Shown here: piece by piece, positions 1 to 8,099 of the stretch | Layout: the number at the start of each line of letters is the position of its first letter | Numbering within the stretch: the first letter of the stretch is position 1 | Position numbers and translations under genes: made by a program | Assembly: GCA_905371715.1 (NCBI GenBank) | Contig: CAJPLV010000009.1 | Span: 1 to 40,976, forward strand | Reading direction: 5' to 3' | Source of the DNA: Candidatus Saccharimonadota bacterium | GTDB taxonomy: Bacteria; Patescibacteriota; Saccharimonadia; Saccharimonadales; Saccharimonadaceae | DNA: 40,976 nucleotides | Notes under the pieces: generated by a model | What the model was told of the DNA's origin: nothing | Database searches by the model: none | What the model saw: the letters and a program-made list of their open reading frames with translations, nothing else

Positions 1-403
1 AATTGAAACGTGTCTTTATTGAGCTTATCCTTTGCGGTTGAGGTGTTAATGGAGGGGAAGCCTTGACAGTATTAACAATATAGTGTATAATGTTGTTACT
101 AATGAGTGAGTGACGTCCTGATGGTATGACGCCCTCGCGGCGCGCCCCCTTCTCCATCTTGTCCTCGCCATTATCATCATCGCTGGTCAAATGCCCAACG
201 TCGGTGATATTTTGTGTTCGAACAACTGGAATATCTTGCCAGCGTAATAGTCGCACCAACACATCCCAATAGATATAGCCGACCCAATTGCCGATGTGCG
301 GCTGCGAATACACCGTCAGCCCGCAGGTGTACATGCGAACCGTCTGCCCATCGAGCGGCTGGAGTTCATCTTTGTGGCGCGTGAGGGTGTTGTAGAGTTT
401 CAA
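1..403 (-). CDS. cysS: cysteinyl-tRNA synthetase, N-terminal fragment (truncated)
   Basis: Charges tRNA-Cys with cysteine in the cytoplasm. The reading frame begins at a TTG at 403 and reads MKLYNTLTRHKDEL, the usual CysRS opening. It then shows MYTCGLTVY with the first zinc-ligand cysteine (C27), the HIGN class I signature (residues 36-39) and ITDVGHL...GEDKMEKGARREG (residues 66-91). An in-frame stop just upstream rules out a longer start. After about residue 92 (near base 130) the frame stays open to the window edge but no longer resembles CysRS, and bases 1-130 become AT-rich. The gene is therefore either interrupted there or joined to foreign sequence by the assembly. Family and start are secure; the 3' part is not. 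Confidence 0.8.
   Translation of the reverse strand, partial: MKLYNTLTRHKDELQPLDGQTVRMYTCGLTVYSQPHIGNWVGYIYWDVLVRLLRWQDIPVVRTQNITDVGHLTSDDDNGEDKMEKGARREGVIPSGRHSLISNNIIHYIVNTVKASPPLTPQPQRISSIKTRFN
63..91 (+). promoter_or_regulatory. consensus sigma70-type promoter with operator-like dyad
   Basis: TTGACA (63-68), a 17-nt spacer and TATAAT (86-91) form a perfect consensus promoter pointing right. The arms TAACAA (73-78) and TTGTTA (93-98) form a dyad around the -10, as an operator would. No convincing gene follows on the plus strand; it points antisense into the cysS fragment. It lies in the stretch where cysS homology is lost. Confidence 0.5.
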
Positions 404-489
404 GGACCTATTTTACAGGAAAATTGGCGGTCTGCTATGAGTTTATATTTGTAGACGAAACTAGACTAAGCATGCAACAAATACAGTAG

Positions 490-1074
490 TTACTTTTTAA
501 GCATATCTGGTAGGGGCGAATCAAAGGTGACGTTTCGTATTGAGGCGATGGTATCAAATGGAGTCAAGTGGGGATATTGTGCTCGGTAAGCCGCCATAAC
601 ATCGCCAAAAATTGCATCGCCCCATGAAAGACCGAGAGCCTCGGCGGTTTCCCTGACTATATGTTCATCGTTCGCTTCGATTTCGATATACGGCGCTAGC
701 CATGGCCATTCATCGATGACAATTTCGGCATCACCTAACCGCCACGTTTCGCGTTTGGACTCTTGGAAAGAAGTATATGGGAGACCAGCAGCCTCTAGGA
801 TAGCGATGGTTTCTTCAAAATTATCGACGTTCACCTCGTACTCTTTGGCGCCGTCAACGGATAGCTTGTCAAATTGCTTGTAAGTCATCGTCACGCAGTC
901 GCCCTCGTCGCGGACGCGCAAATAGCCTTTGTTCTGCTTCATTTCGGGGCTGTCAATTGTCACTCGCCGCATTAGCCGCTCAGGCTTTTCGGATGATCCG
1001 CCAAGAGACCGCAGCTTCTGCCGAATCTCAGAGGTACTTATGTTGACAAATTTAGCTTCATACTCGGTTTTCAT
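490..1074 (-). CDS. CYTH domain protein (adenylate cyclase class IV / thiamine triphosphatase-like)
   Basis: A CYTH fold binds triphosphate substrates with divalent metal inside an eight-strand tunnel; members hydrolyse ThTP or tripolyphosphate or make cAMP. The signature ExExK is present near the N-terminus (EYEAK), followed by GYLRVRDEG with paired arginines, a TYK strand, EYEV, and the acidic IDEWPW...IEIEA metal/substrate strand. The domain fills residues 4-160 and leaves a short C-terminal extension. I chose the ATG at 1074 because an AAGGA lies about 11 nt upstream; a GTG at 1083 is also possible but would sit almost on that site. It lies 40 bp downstream of the chimeric gene at 1114-1560 and is probably co-transcribed. 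The actual substrate cannot be read from sequence. Confidence 0.82.
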   Translation of the reverse strand: MKTEYEAKFVNISTSEIRQKLRSLGGSSEKPERLMRRVTIDSPEMKQNKGYLRVRDEGDCVTMTYKQFDKLSVDGAKEYEVNVDNFEETIAILEAAGLPYTSFQESKRETWRLGDAEIVIDEWPWLAPYIEIEANDEHIVRETAEALGLSWGDAIFGDVMAAYRAQYPHLTPFDTIASIRNVTFDSPLPDMLKK

Positions 1075-1113
1075 TGTAGTCACATTCCTTGTATTAAGTT
1101 GGTTTACTAAAAG

Positions 1114-1560
1114 TTATGCTGAAAGTTCACTAAGGCTACGAATCCTGGTGATACTTATTGGTATTTTTTTGTTATTGATGGTTACTTCTGTAGAGTCGCC
1201 AACTGATAGATCAAGTATGGCTTTGCCAATAGGGCTAAATATTGTCACGCCTTTAACATCACTGCGTCCCCTGCATCGTGGGTTAGGTAATAGGGTTGTT
1301 TTGCTATAGGCGCTTGCAACAGGGGTTTCCTCGTTATGACAAAAACTGCAGGTCATTCCGCAGGAGTCGATAATTTTAGGCCTAATACCTTCATCTATAC
1401 TGATCGTAACTGGAATGGCCCGTTCTTTAATGATCAAGTCTTTGATGTCTTGGTCATTAATGCTATCGAGGTCTATCATTTCTGCAAAGCTCAGGGGTAC
1501 TTTGCTATCTAATCCATGATCTTCGTGTGATTTGCTGCCTATAAACTCCTTGGGACGCAT
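1114..1560 (-). CDS. small protein joining a radical-SAM CxxxCxxC segment to a GreA-like C-terminal domain
   Basis: 148 residues. Residues 59-80 contain RPKIIDSCGMTCSFCHNEE, which carries the CxxxCxxC motif that binds the 4Fe-4S cluster in radical SAM enzymes, with the flanking residues typical of one MoaA-like family. The TIM-barrel body (200 or more residues) that should follow is absent. Instead, after about 25 residues, SPIGKAILDLSVGDSTEV matches the C-terminal FKBP-like domain of GreA/GreB, where SPIGKALLGKKVGD is usual. This is either a truncated radical SAM gene fused to a transcript-cleavage-factor domain or a new small domain arrangement. A TATAAT 5 nt before the ATG and no Shine-Dalgarno suggest a leaderless mRNA. 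Function unknown. Confidence 0.6.
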   Translation of the reverse strand: MRPKEFIGSKSHEDHGLDSKVPLSFAEMIDLDSINDQDIKDLIIKERAIPVTISIDEGIRPKIIDSCGMTCSFCHNEETPVASAYSKTTLLPNPRCRGRSDVKGVTIFSPIGKAILDLSVGDSTEVTINNKKIPISITRIRSLSELSA

Positions 1561-1565
1561 ATAGT

Positions 1566-1571
1566 ATTATA
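1566..1571 (-). promoter_or_regulatory. -10 box, leaderless-type, for the 1114-1560 gene
   Basis: TATAAT ends 5 nt before the ATG at 1560, so transcription should begin at or within the start codon. No good -35 at 17 nt is seen. Confidence 0.5.
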
Positions 1572-1626
1572 TAGCGTAGCTAAAGGAGGAAATCAAGCAT
1601 TCGTCGTTGCCGCGCCTACTTTATGG

Positions 1627-1632
1627 TACAAT
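1627..1632 (+). promoter_or_regulatory. extended -10 promoter of prfA
   Basis: TGG directly before TACAAT gives an extended -10; the ATG of prfA follows after 8 nt. No Shine-Dalgarno lies between, so the mRNA is predicted to be leaderless or nearly so. Confidence 0.55.
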
Positions 1633-1640
1633 AGAAGAAC

Positions 1641-2708
1641 ATGGCTCGTATTACTCTTGATTTGACCGCCCTAGAGGTCGAATACTCAGCACTGAGTAAG
1701 TTTTTAGCGCAACCCGACGCATATAACGACCCGCAGTTTACCGCTAAGAACAAGCGGTTCAGCGAACTTGAGGCAATCATTGCTAAAGCAACAGAGCGCA
1801 AGCAGGTTGAGCAGCAACTTGCCGAAGCGAGAGAGCTTGCTGCTGGCAATGATGAGCTTGCCGAAATCGCCAAAGCAGAAATTCCTGAAGACGAAGCAAA
1901 GTTAGCACAACTTGAAGAGGATCTATTTATATTACTTACACCAAAAGATCCGAACGATGAAAAGAACATCATCATGGAGATCCGCGCGGGCGCAGGCGGC
2001 GATGAGGCGAGCTTGTTTGCCGCTGAATTGTACCGCATGTACCTGCGCTGGTGTGAAGCCCATAGCTACAAAACCGAGCTGCTAAGCGATTCTGCCAATG
2101 ATTCTGGTGGCTACAAAGAAGTTATCTTCAAAATCTCCGGCGACTCACCGTATGCACGACTTAAGTTTGAGGGCGGCGTCCACCGCGTACAACGCGTACC
2201 CGTTACCGAAAGCCAAGGACGCGTTCACACCAGTACGGCCACTGTCGCGGTATTACCAGAAGCAGAAGAAACTGACATTGAGATAAACCCGAAAGATTTA
2301 CGCGTTGATATCTACCGTTCAAGCGGCAATGGTGGACAATCGGTCAATACCACCGATTCCGCCGTACGTATTACCCACTTGCCAACCGGCTTAGTCGTAC
2401 AAAATCAAGACGAGAAATCGCAAATCAAGAACCGCGAAAAAGCGATGAGCGTATTGCGCAGCCGCCTACTCCAAATGAAAATCGACGAAGATAATGCAAA
2501 ACTGTCCGCCGAACGGCGCGCGCTCGTCGGTACGGGGGATCGCAGTGAAAAAATTCGCACGTATAATTTTCCGCAGGATCGCATCACTGACCACCGCATT
2601 CACTATAGCCGCAGCAATATTCCGGCAGCGATGAACGGTGATATTGACGATATCATTGAGCGATTACAAGCGTATGAGCGCGAACTAAAAGCACAGCATA
2701 CACAATAA
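1641..2708 (+). CDS. prfA: peptide chain release factor 1
   Basis: Recognises UAA and UAG in the ribosomal A site and triggers hydrolysis of peptidyl-tRNA. The 355-residue length is normal for RF1. The peptidyl-transferase motif GGQ lies in [17 protein letters not shown]. The anticodon-mimic tripeptide is PVT (in [14 protein letters not shown]), fitting the PxT rule of RF1 rather than the SPF of RF2. The domain 2 entry sequence [21 protein letters not shown] is intact. The next gene, prmC, encodes the methylase of the GGQ glutamine, a common pairing. No selenocysteine or UGA-recoding sign is seen. Confidence 0.98.
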   Translation: MARITLDLTALEVEYSALSKFLAQPDAYNDPQFTAKNKRFSELEAIIAKATERKQVEQQLAEARELAAGNDELAEIAKAEIPEDEAKLAQLEEDLFILLTPKDPNDEKNIIMEIRAGAGGDEASLFAAELYRMYLRWCEAHSYKTELLSDSANDSGGYKEVIFKISGDSPYARLKFEGGVHRVQRVPVTESQGRVHTSTATVAVLPEAEETDIEINPKDLRVDIYRSSGNGGQSVNTTDSAVRITHLPTGLVVQNQDEKSQIKNREKAMSVLRSRLLQMKIDEDNAKLSAERRALVGTGDRSEKIRTYNFPQDRITDHRIHYSRSNIPAAMNGDIDDIIERLQAYERELKAQHTQ

Positions 2709-2717
2709 ATAAAAGAT

Positions 2718-2746
2718 TTGCCCTAGCTACGCACATCATGTACAAT
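2718..2746 (+). promoter_or_regulatory. promoter of prmC
   Basis: TTGCCC (2718-2723), a 17-nt spacer and TACAAT (2741-2746), 10 nt before the prmC ATG at 2757. It would let prmC be expressed apart from prfA with a leader of only about 3 nt. Confidence 0.5.
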
Positions 2747-2756
2747 CCCACATAAG

Positions 2757-3587
2757 ATGGCAGTCGCGAACATCCCGACATCAATTCAAGCCTGGCTGCG
2801 CGATAGCGCAGAAATGCTTGCAGATGCCGGCATTACAAGCGCGCTACTTGACGCTGAACTGATATTAGCACACACTGTGCGCAAAAATCGTACATGGCTG
2901 CATGCGCATCGCGACGAGCGCCTGACCGAACGCCAGCTCGAAATCGCTAACGCGAGGCTGCAACTGCGGCTTGATCGAACACCGCTCGCCTATATCATCG
3001 GACATAAGGACTTTTACGGTCGATTATTCAAAGTGACACCAAGCGTGCTGATTCCGCGCCCGGAATCAGAGGCAATTATCACCTGCCTACGTCAATACGA
3101 ACCACACGCCGGACGCCTCGTTGATGTTGGTACAGGAAGCGGCTGCCTGGGAATTACGGCGAAATTGGAACTACCAGCACTTGATGTCACGCTTACCGAT
3201 AATAGCCGCCACGCACTTGCGGTAGCGCGCGAAAATGCAACAAGGCTGCACGCGCACGTCGACATTATACAGAGCGATCTATTAAGCGCCACATTCGGTA
3301 CATTTGACGGTATCATTGCGAATCTTCCGTACGTTGACGCGTCATGGGAGCGCTCGCCGGAAACAAATTGCGAACCCGCTGAGGCACTCTTTGCGAGCAA
3401 CAATGGGCTAGCGCTGATTAATAAGCTGCTTGCTCAAACGGGTACCGCGCTGAATAATAGCGGATGGCTTTACCTTGAAGCCGATCCGCGACAGCATACA
3501 ACAATTATAGCTAGAGCATCAAGGCTACAGCTCGTTCATCGTGCCACTGATGGATTTTGCCTCGTGTTTCAAAAACATGCTAATTAA
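2757..3587 (+). CDS. prmC: release factor glutamine N5-methyltransferase
   Basis: Methylates the glutamine of the GGQ motif in release factors using S-adenosylmethionine. The N-terminal helical recognition domain covers residues 1-85; the Rossmann methyltransferase follows, with motif I VDVGTGSGCLGI (near residue 122) and motif IV IIANLPYVDASW. The canonical motif IV is NPPY; here it is NLPY, keeping the Asn and Tyr that hold the glutamine. PRPESE before motif I is also typical. It starts 48 bp after prfA, its substrate gene, and ends 1 bp from the convergent htrA-like gene. Length (276) is normal. Confidence 0.95.
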   Translation: MAVANIPTSIQAWLRDSAEMLADAGITSALLDAELILAHTVRKNRTWLHAHRDERLTERQLEIANARLQLRLDRTPLAYIIGHKDFYGRLFKVTPSVLIPRPESEAIITCLRQYEPHAGRLVDVGTGSGCLGITAKLELPALDVTLTDNSRHALAVARENATRLHAHVDIIQSDLLSATFGTFDGIIANLPYVDASWERSPETNCEPAEALFASNNGLALINKLLAQTGTALNNSGWLYLEADPRQHTTIIARASRLQLVHRATDGFCLVFQKHAN

Positions 3588-3588
3588 A

Positions 3589-4818
3589 TTATTCGGCGTA
3601 AGCGCCCAGCGTAACCTTGACAGTTTGCTCTTTGCCGCCGCGCAGAATCGTTAATTCCACGACATCATTTGGCGTGTACTGACCGATCAGGCTAGAAAAC
3701 CCATTACTTTCGCCTACTGCTGTGCCATTCACCTTCGTAATAATATCCCCGTCTTGAATGCCTGCTTTGCTTGCCGGACTATCAGGTTGCACGCTTGAGC
3801 TATTATCGCTTGCTACGTACGCGCCTTTCGCCACCGGCAAATGGTAGCGTTTCGCCAATGCCGGCGTAATATCAACGTACCGAATGCCGATATAGGCACG
3901 CCTGACACGATTGCCCGCTAGTACACTCTTCATCGTTCCTTTCACGGCATTAATCGGAATTGCAAAACCAATCCCTGTCGCACCCGAAGCAACCGCCGTA
4001 TTAATGCCGATAACCTGCCCGGCATAATTCAACAGCGGTCCACCCGAGTTACCCGAATTGATCGCTGCGTCGGTCTGGAACATGTCACTGAGCGATTCGT
4101 TTGATCCGCCCGCTTCATCGCTTGCCGAAAGTGACCGCCCTTTGCCTGAGATAATACCGCTTGACACTGTGTTGCGGTATTGCCCAAGCGCATTACCGAT
4201 CGCGACAACGTGCTGGCCTGTACGCACCGTAGATGAATCGCCGATTTCGGCAGCGCGCAGGTTAGTAACGCCGTTAATCTTCAGATAGGCTACATCATTC
4301 AACGGATCTACCCCGACAATTTTCACATCATCATACGCCGTGCCGTCGTCCAGCACAACCTGCACAGTACTTGCGTTAGCGACAACATGACGATTCGTTA
4401 GAATATAACCATCGCGACTAATGACAATTCCTGTTCCTGCCGCCCGAGCTTGCGCCGCACCGTATATAGTCCGCTTAGTTGTATTCGTCACTATCGACAC
4501 CACGCTCGGTGATACTTTTTCTATCACGTTCGAGACTGACGCTTCGCTCGCTGTTGCCGTCGTATTGCCATCACGCGTTGGTGTCAACGTAGTACTACGA
4601 TGAGTGTTTACATATAGATACACACCCGCCGATACCACACTCGTAATAAGCACAATAGAGAGAATAGCTGATATAACAATCCACGGAAGCGCACGGCGCG
4701 GTTGCTTCAGTGGCGGTGAAACTGGCGGGCTAGCGACCAAAGCCGGAGACGTCGGCGCGGTACTTGGCACAGCCGTTTCATGCTTTGCCTTTTTTGCTGT
4801 ATTCTTCGTATCTGTCAT
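3589..4818 (-). CDS. HtrA/DegP-like membrane-anchored serine protease with PDZ domain
   Basis: An envelope quality-control protease that degrades damaged exported proteins. After a Thr/Pro-rich cytoplasmic tail comes one transmembrane helix (about residues 45-70), a low-complexity linker, a trypsin-like domain and a C-terminal PDZ domain (about 308-405). The catalytic triad is His144 (TNRHVV), Asp175 (DPLNDVAYLK) and Ser258 (GNSGGPL). This layout matches the one-TM, one-PDZ HtrA type of Gram-positive bacteria. The ATG at 4818 is preferred because AAAGGTG lies 7 nt upstream; an upstream in-frame start at 4848 would add ten unlikely residues. It follows the membrane protein gene by 50 bp and converges with prmC. 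Confidence 0.93.
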   Translation of the reverse strand: MTDTKNTAKKAKHETAVPSTAPTSPALVASPPVSPPLKQPRRALPWIVISAILSIVLITSVVSAGVYLYVNTHRSTTLTPTRDGNTTATASEASVSNVIEKVSPSVVSIVTNTTKRTIYGAAQARAAGTGIVISRDGYILTNRHVVANASTVQVVLDDGTAYDDVKIVGVDPLNDVAYLKINGVTNLRAAEIGDSSTVRTGQHVVAIGNALGQYRNTVSSGIISGKGRSLSASDEAGGSNESLSDMFQTDAAINSGNSGGPLLNYAGQVIGINTAVASGATGIGFAIPINAVKGTMKSVLAGNRVRRAYIGIRYVDITPALAKRYHLPVAKGAYVASDNSSSVQPDSPASKAGIQDGDIITKVNGTAVGESNGFSSLIGQYTPNDVVELTILRGGKEQTVKVTLGAYAE

Positions 4819-4868
4819 ACTATTCACCTTTCTTTGAACCATTTTCAAAAATATGGCTTAAAACCGCC

Positions 4869-5648
4869 TTAAAGCGCGTCGCTGCCATAGATAGCGGCAA
4901 GCACATAGGCAGCAATCACGACAAGCGCAGTAAGCGCAACGGGCGGTATGATGTCGTTACGGCGCACCTCGCCGTACGCATGGTAGCTATAGTATGCCCG
5001 TTCGGCAACAAAATAAAACAGCGTTGTAAACAACGCAAACTGTGATAATCGAATCGGGCTAATGCCTGGAATTGCATACGCCGCCATCCAGTGATACGAA
5101 ATCCACGCTAATTCTGCTGTTACAACGCCAAAAACAAAACTGTATAAATTGCTATACGGCTCATCATACGTATTCATCACATGACGCATAGCGATACAGC
5201 CGATAATCCACGACGCCGCAACGAAACACACTGGATTCCACTCGTGCATCATCATCGAAACGGTAGTCAACCCCAAGAAAAGCGCCGTTCCTGCCTGTAT
5301 AACAACGTAGGTGTGTTTTGAACGCGGTTTGATGATCAATAACCACACGATATAGAGCACCGTCAATGCCGCCTGCACACCAACCGACCCCGTCATACAA
5401 TATACAAGCGTCACATAACTTAGCCCGACAATAAGGTCGACTGTATTCGCAATCAGATTCGCCAGCCAAAACCGCGGACGCACTGCCAAAACACGCCATT
5501 TGCTCATAAATACAAGTGCTACGGCAATCCACGGCGATCCAGATACGTAGGTCACAGCAAACATCGCAAGCGCGAGCAGCACATTGAGCAAAATATACAT
5601 CGCTTCGCTAATACGCGAACGGCGTTTGTGTGATTTTATCAAATCCAT
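4869..5648 (-). CDS. multi-pass membrane protein of unknown function
   Basis: 259 residues with a basic N-terminus (KSHKRRSR) and seven or so hydrophobic stretches, for example MYILLNVLLALAMFAVTYV, a segment at VGLSYVTLVYC and VALTALVVIAAYVLAAIYG at the C-terminus. No catalytic or transport motif that I recognise. The gene lies between the LCP-family gene (stop 30 bp upstream) and the htrA-like gene, so a role in the cell envelope is possible but only by position. A TATAAT 7 nt before the ATG suggests a leaderless transcript. Confidence 0.8.
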   Translation of the reverse strand: MDLIKSHKRRSRISEAMYILLNVLLALAMFAVTYVSGSPWIAVALVFMSKWRVLAVRPRFWLANLIANTVDLIVGLSYVTLVYCMTGSVGVQAALTVLYIVWLLIIKPRSKHTYVVIQAGTALFLGLTTVSMMMHEWNPVCFVAASWIIGCIAMRHVMNTYDEPYSNLYSFVFGVVTAELAWISYHWMAAYAIPGISPIRLSQFALFTTLFYFVAERAYYSYHAYGEVRRNDIIPPVALTALVVIAAYVLAAIYGSDAL

Positions 5649-5655
5649 CGTTTTT

Positions 5656-5661
5656 ATTATA
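5656..5661 (-). promoter_or_regulatory. -10 box, leaderless-type, for the 4869-5648 gene
   Basis: TATAAT exactly 7 nt before the ATG at 5648, placing the expected start of transcription on the start codon. No Shine-Dalgarno in between. Confidence 0.5.
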
Positions 5662-5678
5662 CTATGAATCGCGTTTAT

Positions 5679-7391
5679 TTACCGGCTTTTTGAGCTTTGC
5701 GCCTTTGTAATGATAATTACGTAATCAGTATTCGCGCTATATGTCGCGCCCGATAATTCACTGCCTGGCGATACACTCGTATGATAGAGTGACTTCAATT
5801 TCTCTTCAGTTGCTGATTTTGTCTTTTCGCCCACACGATAGATCTTATTTGACGAATACGTTTGCCCGCTCGGCACATTGCCAACCGTATTAACTGCTAT
5901 GCCAAGCTCCTCAAGCTTGGTCGCCTCAGCCTGCGCCGCTCCTGCAATCCCAGAACCATTCAGGATAACGACGCGCGGCTCTTCTCGCGTAATCGCCGTT
6001 GCGTAAATATGCTTCTTAATATACGCCTGCAAACCGCTGTAATTATATGTACCCGCCACTGGTATCACTGCGCTCGCACCGCCAACCGTGCCGGTCGTTA
6101 GAATTGCCGGTTCGGCATCAATCAGGCTGACACTTTTAATTTCATCCTGCTTGATCGACTGCATCAAGCTAACAAGTGTTCGCACTTCACCTGTCTCAAA
6201 GTTTGTACGCAAGTTCGCGCCAATCGCATCAACAAGCTTTGTGACTTTCGAGAAATCAGTGAGCGTGCCTGTACTAAGCGCTTTTTCGCGGATCGCCATC
6301 ATAATTTTTTGCTGATTTTTCTCGCGGTCGAAATTCGATTGCTCAAATCCATAGGTTGGCGCAATATCGCCGCGCGCCATTGCAAGATACAGCGCATGCT
6401 CAGCATCAAGCTCAACCTCGCCGTTCGGATAGCTAATGTAATGTCCGCGCGGGCAACGCTCCTGCTTCTCCGCCCGCGTCGTACCACATTTCCAGTCAAA
6501 ATTGCTATCCATCACTCCGCGCGGATCGCGGCTTTCAATATTCACTTTAATGCCACCGATTGCGCTTACCAAGTCGCGCATTACCGAATAATTTACATGC
6601 ACGCTATACTGCAAATCCATGCCTAAAATTTCACCCACAAACGAACGCGTTTCTTTCTGGCGTTCGTCTTCCGCGCTATCCGATTTCCAGTCGTTATTTA
6701 CGCAATTGAAATACACGTTAATTTTGCCCGCATACCCCGCGTCACAGGCGCGTCCGTACTTCACGTATAGATCGCGCGGAACGCTAACCATATACGCGTT
6801 TTTCTTGTTTTGGTCGATGCTCAACACCATCATTGAGTCAGTTAGATACCCTGCTTCGTGCCCTTCGTCATCTTCAGATGTACCGAGAATAAGAATATTT
6901 GAACGACCGTTCGCATCCTGCTTGAGAGGTTTCTGCTGCACCAGCCCAAACAAGTCGCCCTTAAAGACCGACTTGCTCGCCATTAACGCACGATATGCAA
7001 ACCAGCCGGCGGTCAGTACAATAATCAAGATGAACGCGATAATCCCGCGTTTAATAATTTTGCGGCGACGAGATATTGGTTTTTTAGATTTTTTGCCGCG
7101 TTTTTTTCGACCGTCCGGTGCCGTCGGCGCATCAAGATCAGACAGATTGCCAATCTCTCGCAATGACGCGTCAATATCTGCGCGATCGGAGTTTCTAATA
7201 GTCGACGGACGCTGTGCTGCTCGCGATATCGCCGGCGAAGATAACGGCTTCGGCGATGCCGCGTGATTCGCACCAGACACCGCGATACGCCGCCGCACGC
7301 CGCTGCCGCTCGGCGAACGCCCTAAGCCTTCCGCCGATACTTCCGGCAATTGGCGCCGCGGAACAAAACCGTCTACTGCTCGTTTACTCAT
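5679..7391 (-). CDS. LytR-CpsA-Psr (LCP) family protein with LytR_C domain
   Basis: LCP enzymes move undecaprenyl-linked glycopolymers onto peptidoglycan at the outer membrane face. The protein has a 110-residue basic, Ser/Pro-rich cytoplasmic region, one transmembrane helix (about 115-134), the LCP domain from about 164 and a C-terminal LytR_C domain (about 475-565). LCP landmarks include NILILGTSEDDEG, DSMMVLSIDQ, YMVSVPRDLYV and the arginine/aspartate residues that bind the lipid pyrophosphate. At 570 residues it is long because of the N-terminal tail. A TATAGT lies 10 nt before the ATG. It suggests a Gram-positive-type wall with attached polymers. Confidence 0.92.
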   Translation of the reverse strand: MSKRAVDGFVPRRQLPEVSAEGLGRSPSGSGVRRRIAVSGANHAASPKPLSSPAISRAAQRPSTIRNSDRADIDASLREIGNLSDLDAPTAPDGRKKRGKKSKKPISRRRKIIKRGIIAFILIIVLTAGWFAYRALMASKSVFKGDLFGLVQQKPLKQDANGRSNILILGTSEDDEGHEAGYLTDSMMVLSIDQNKKNAYMVSVPRDLYVKYGRACDAGYAGKINVYFNCVNNDWKSDSAEDERQKETRSFVGEILGMDLQYSVHVNYSVMRDLVSAIGGIKVNIESRDPRGVMDSNFDWKCGTTRAEKQERCPRGHYISYPNGEVELDAEHALYLAMARGDIAPTYGFEQSNFDREKNQQKIMMAIREKALSTGTLTDFSKVTKLVDAIGANLRTNFETGEVRTLVSLMQSIKQDEIKSVSLIDAEPAILTTGTVGGASAVIPVAGTYNYSGLQAYIKKHIYATAITREEPRVVILNGSGIAGAAQAEATKLEELGIAVNTVGNVPSGQTYSSNKIYRVGEKTKSATEEKLKSLYHTSVSPGSELSGATYSANTDYVIIITKAQSSKSR

Positions 7392-7401
7392 ACTCCTGTT
7401 T

Positions 7402-7407
7402 ACTATA
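7402..7407 (-). promoter_or_regulatory. -10 box of the LCP gene
   Basis: TATAGT ends 10 nt before the ATG at 7391. An AGGAG touches the start codon but is too close to act as a normal Shine-Dalgarno. Confidence 0.4.
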
Positions 7408-7452
7408 GCGGAAATGCGCAGAAAATAAAACCATCGCGGCTATGGTTTCCGT

Positions 7453-7481
7453 TTGTTTTTTTGGGACGCGGCGGGTATAGT
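7453..7481 (+). promoter_or_regulatory. promoter of lepB, leaderless-type
   Basis: TTGTTT (7453-7458), a 17-nt spacer and TATAGT (7476-7481). The ATG at 7489 follows after exactly 7 nt, so the mRNA should start at the start codon. This decides the start of lepB. Confidence 0.5.
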
Positions 7482-7488
7482 AAGAAAG

Positions 7489-8097
7489 ATGGAAGCAAGT
7501 TATTTAACGCGTCATCCACGGTTGAAGGACATTCTTAATTTCATTGGATTTGTTCTGCTTGTCCTGATCGGCACGCTGCTGATCAACACCTACGTATTTC
7601 GCAGTTTTTCGGTATCTGGACACAGTATGGACCATACGCTTGCCGATGGCGACCGGCTTATCGTCGACCGGCTGCCTGTAACTGCGGCTTTACTCAAAAA
7701 TAAACCGTACGTGCCAAACCGCGGGCAAATTATCGTCTTCAAAAACCCGCGTTTTTTAGCCGGCATGCATGATGAATTTATCGTGAAGCGCGTCATCGCA
7801 TTTCCTGGCGAGCGCGTTACTGTCAAAGACGGCACGCTTACTGTATACAATCGCGAGCATCCAAACGGATTTCACCCCGATGACGAGTACCGCAGAGGCG
7901 GCGTCGGACCGCAGAGCCCGTCAAGCGGCGACGTCGACACAGCCGTACCTGAAGGCGTACTGTTTGTCGCTGGCGACAATCGTATCGGCAGCAGCTCGTA
8001 CGACTCGCGCACTGGACTCGGCTTTGTTCCTAACCACGACGTCGTCGGACCAGTTTCAGTGCGTCTCTTTCCTTTCTCAAAAATAACGACTTTCTAA
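7489..8097 (+). CDS. lepB: signal peptidase I
   Basis: Removes signal peptides from exported proteins at the outer membrane face. One N-terminal transmembrane helix (about 17-36) precedes the catalytic Ser46 in SVSGHSMDHTL and the general base Lys100 in FIVKRVIAFPGE. Box D/E, GDNRIGSSSYDSRTGLGFV, is present near the C-terminus. 202 residues is typical of Gram-positive SPase I. The ATG at 7489 is chosen over an upstream in-frame ATG (7453) because a -10 box lies between the two and the shorter form begins in the usual way. It converges with parB, whose stop codon is 2 bp away. Confidence 0.95.
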   Translation: MEASYLTRHPRLKDILNFIGFVLLVLIGTLLINTYVFRSFSVSGHSMDHTLADGDRLIVDRLPVTAALLKNKPYVPNRGQIIVFKNPRFLAGMHDEFIVKRVIAFPGERVTVKDGTLTVYNREHPNGFHPDDEYRRGGVGPQSPSSGDVDTAVPEGVLFVAGDNRIGSSSYDSRTGLGFVPNHDVVGPVSVRLFPFSKITTF

Positions 8098-8099
8098 CT

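Noticed and set aside
929..1309. 126-codon plus-strand frame
   Set aside because: It spans two minus-strand genes antisense, has no ribosome site and no recognisable protein pattern.
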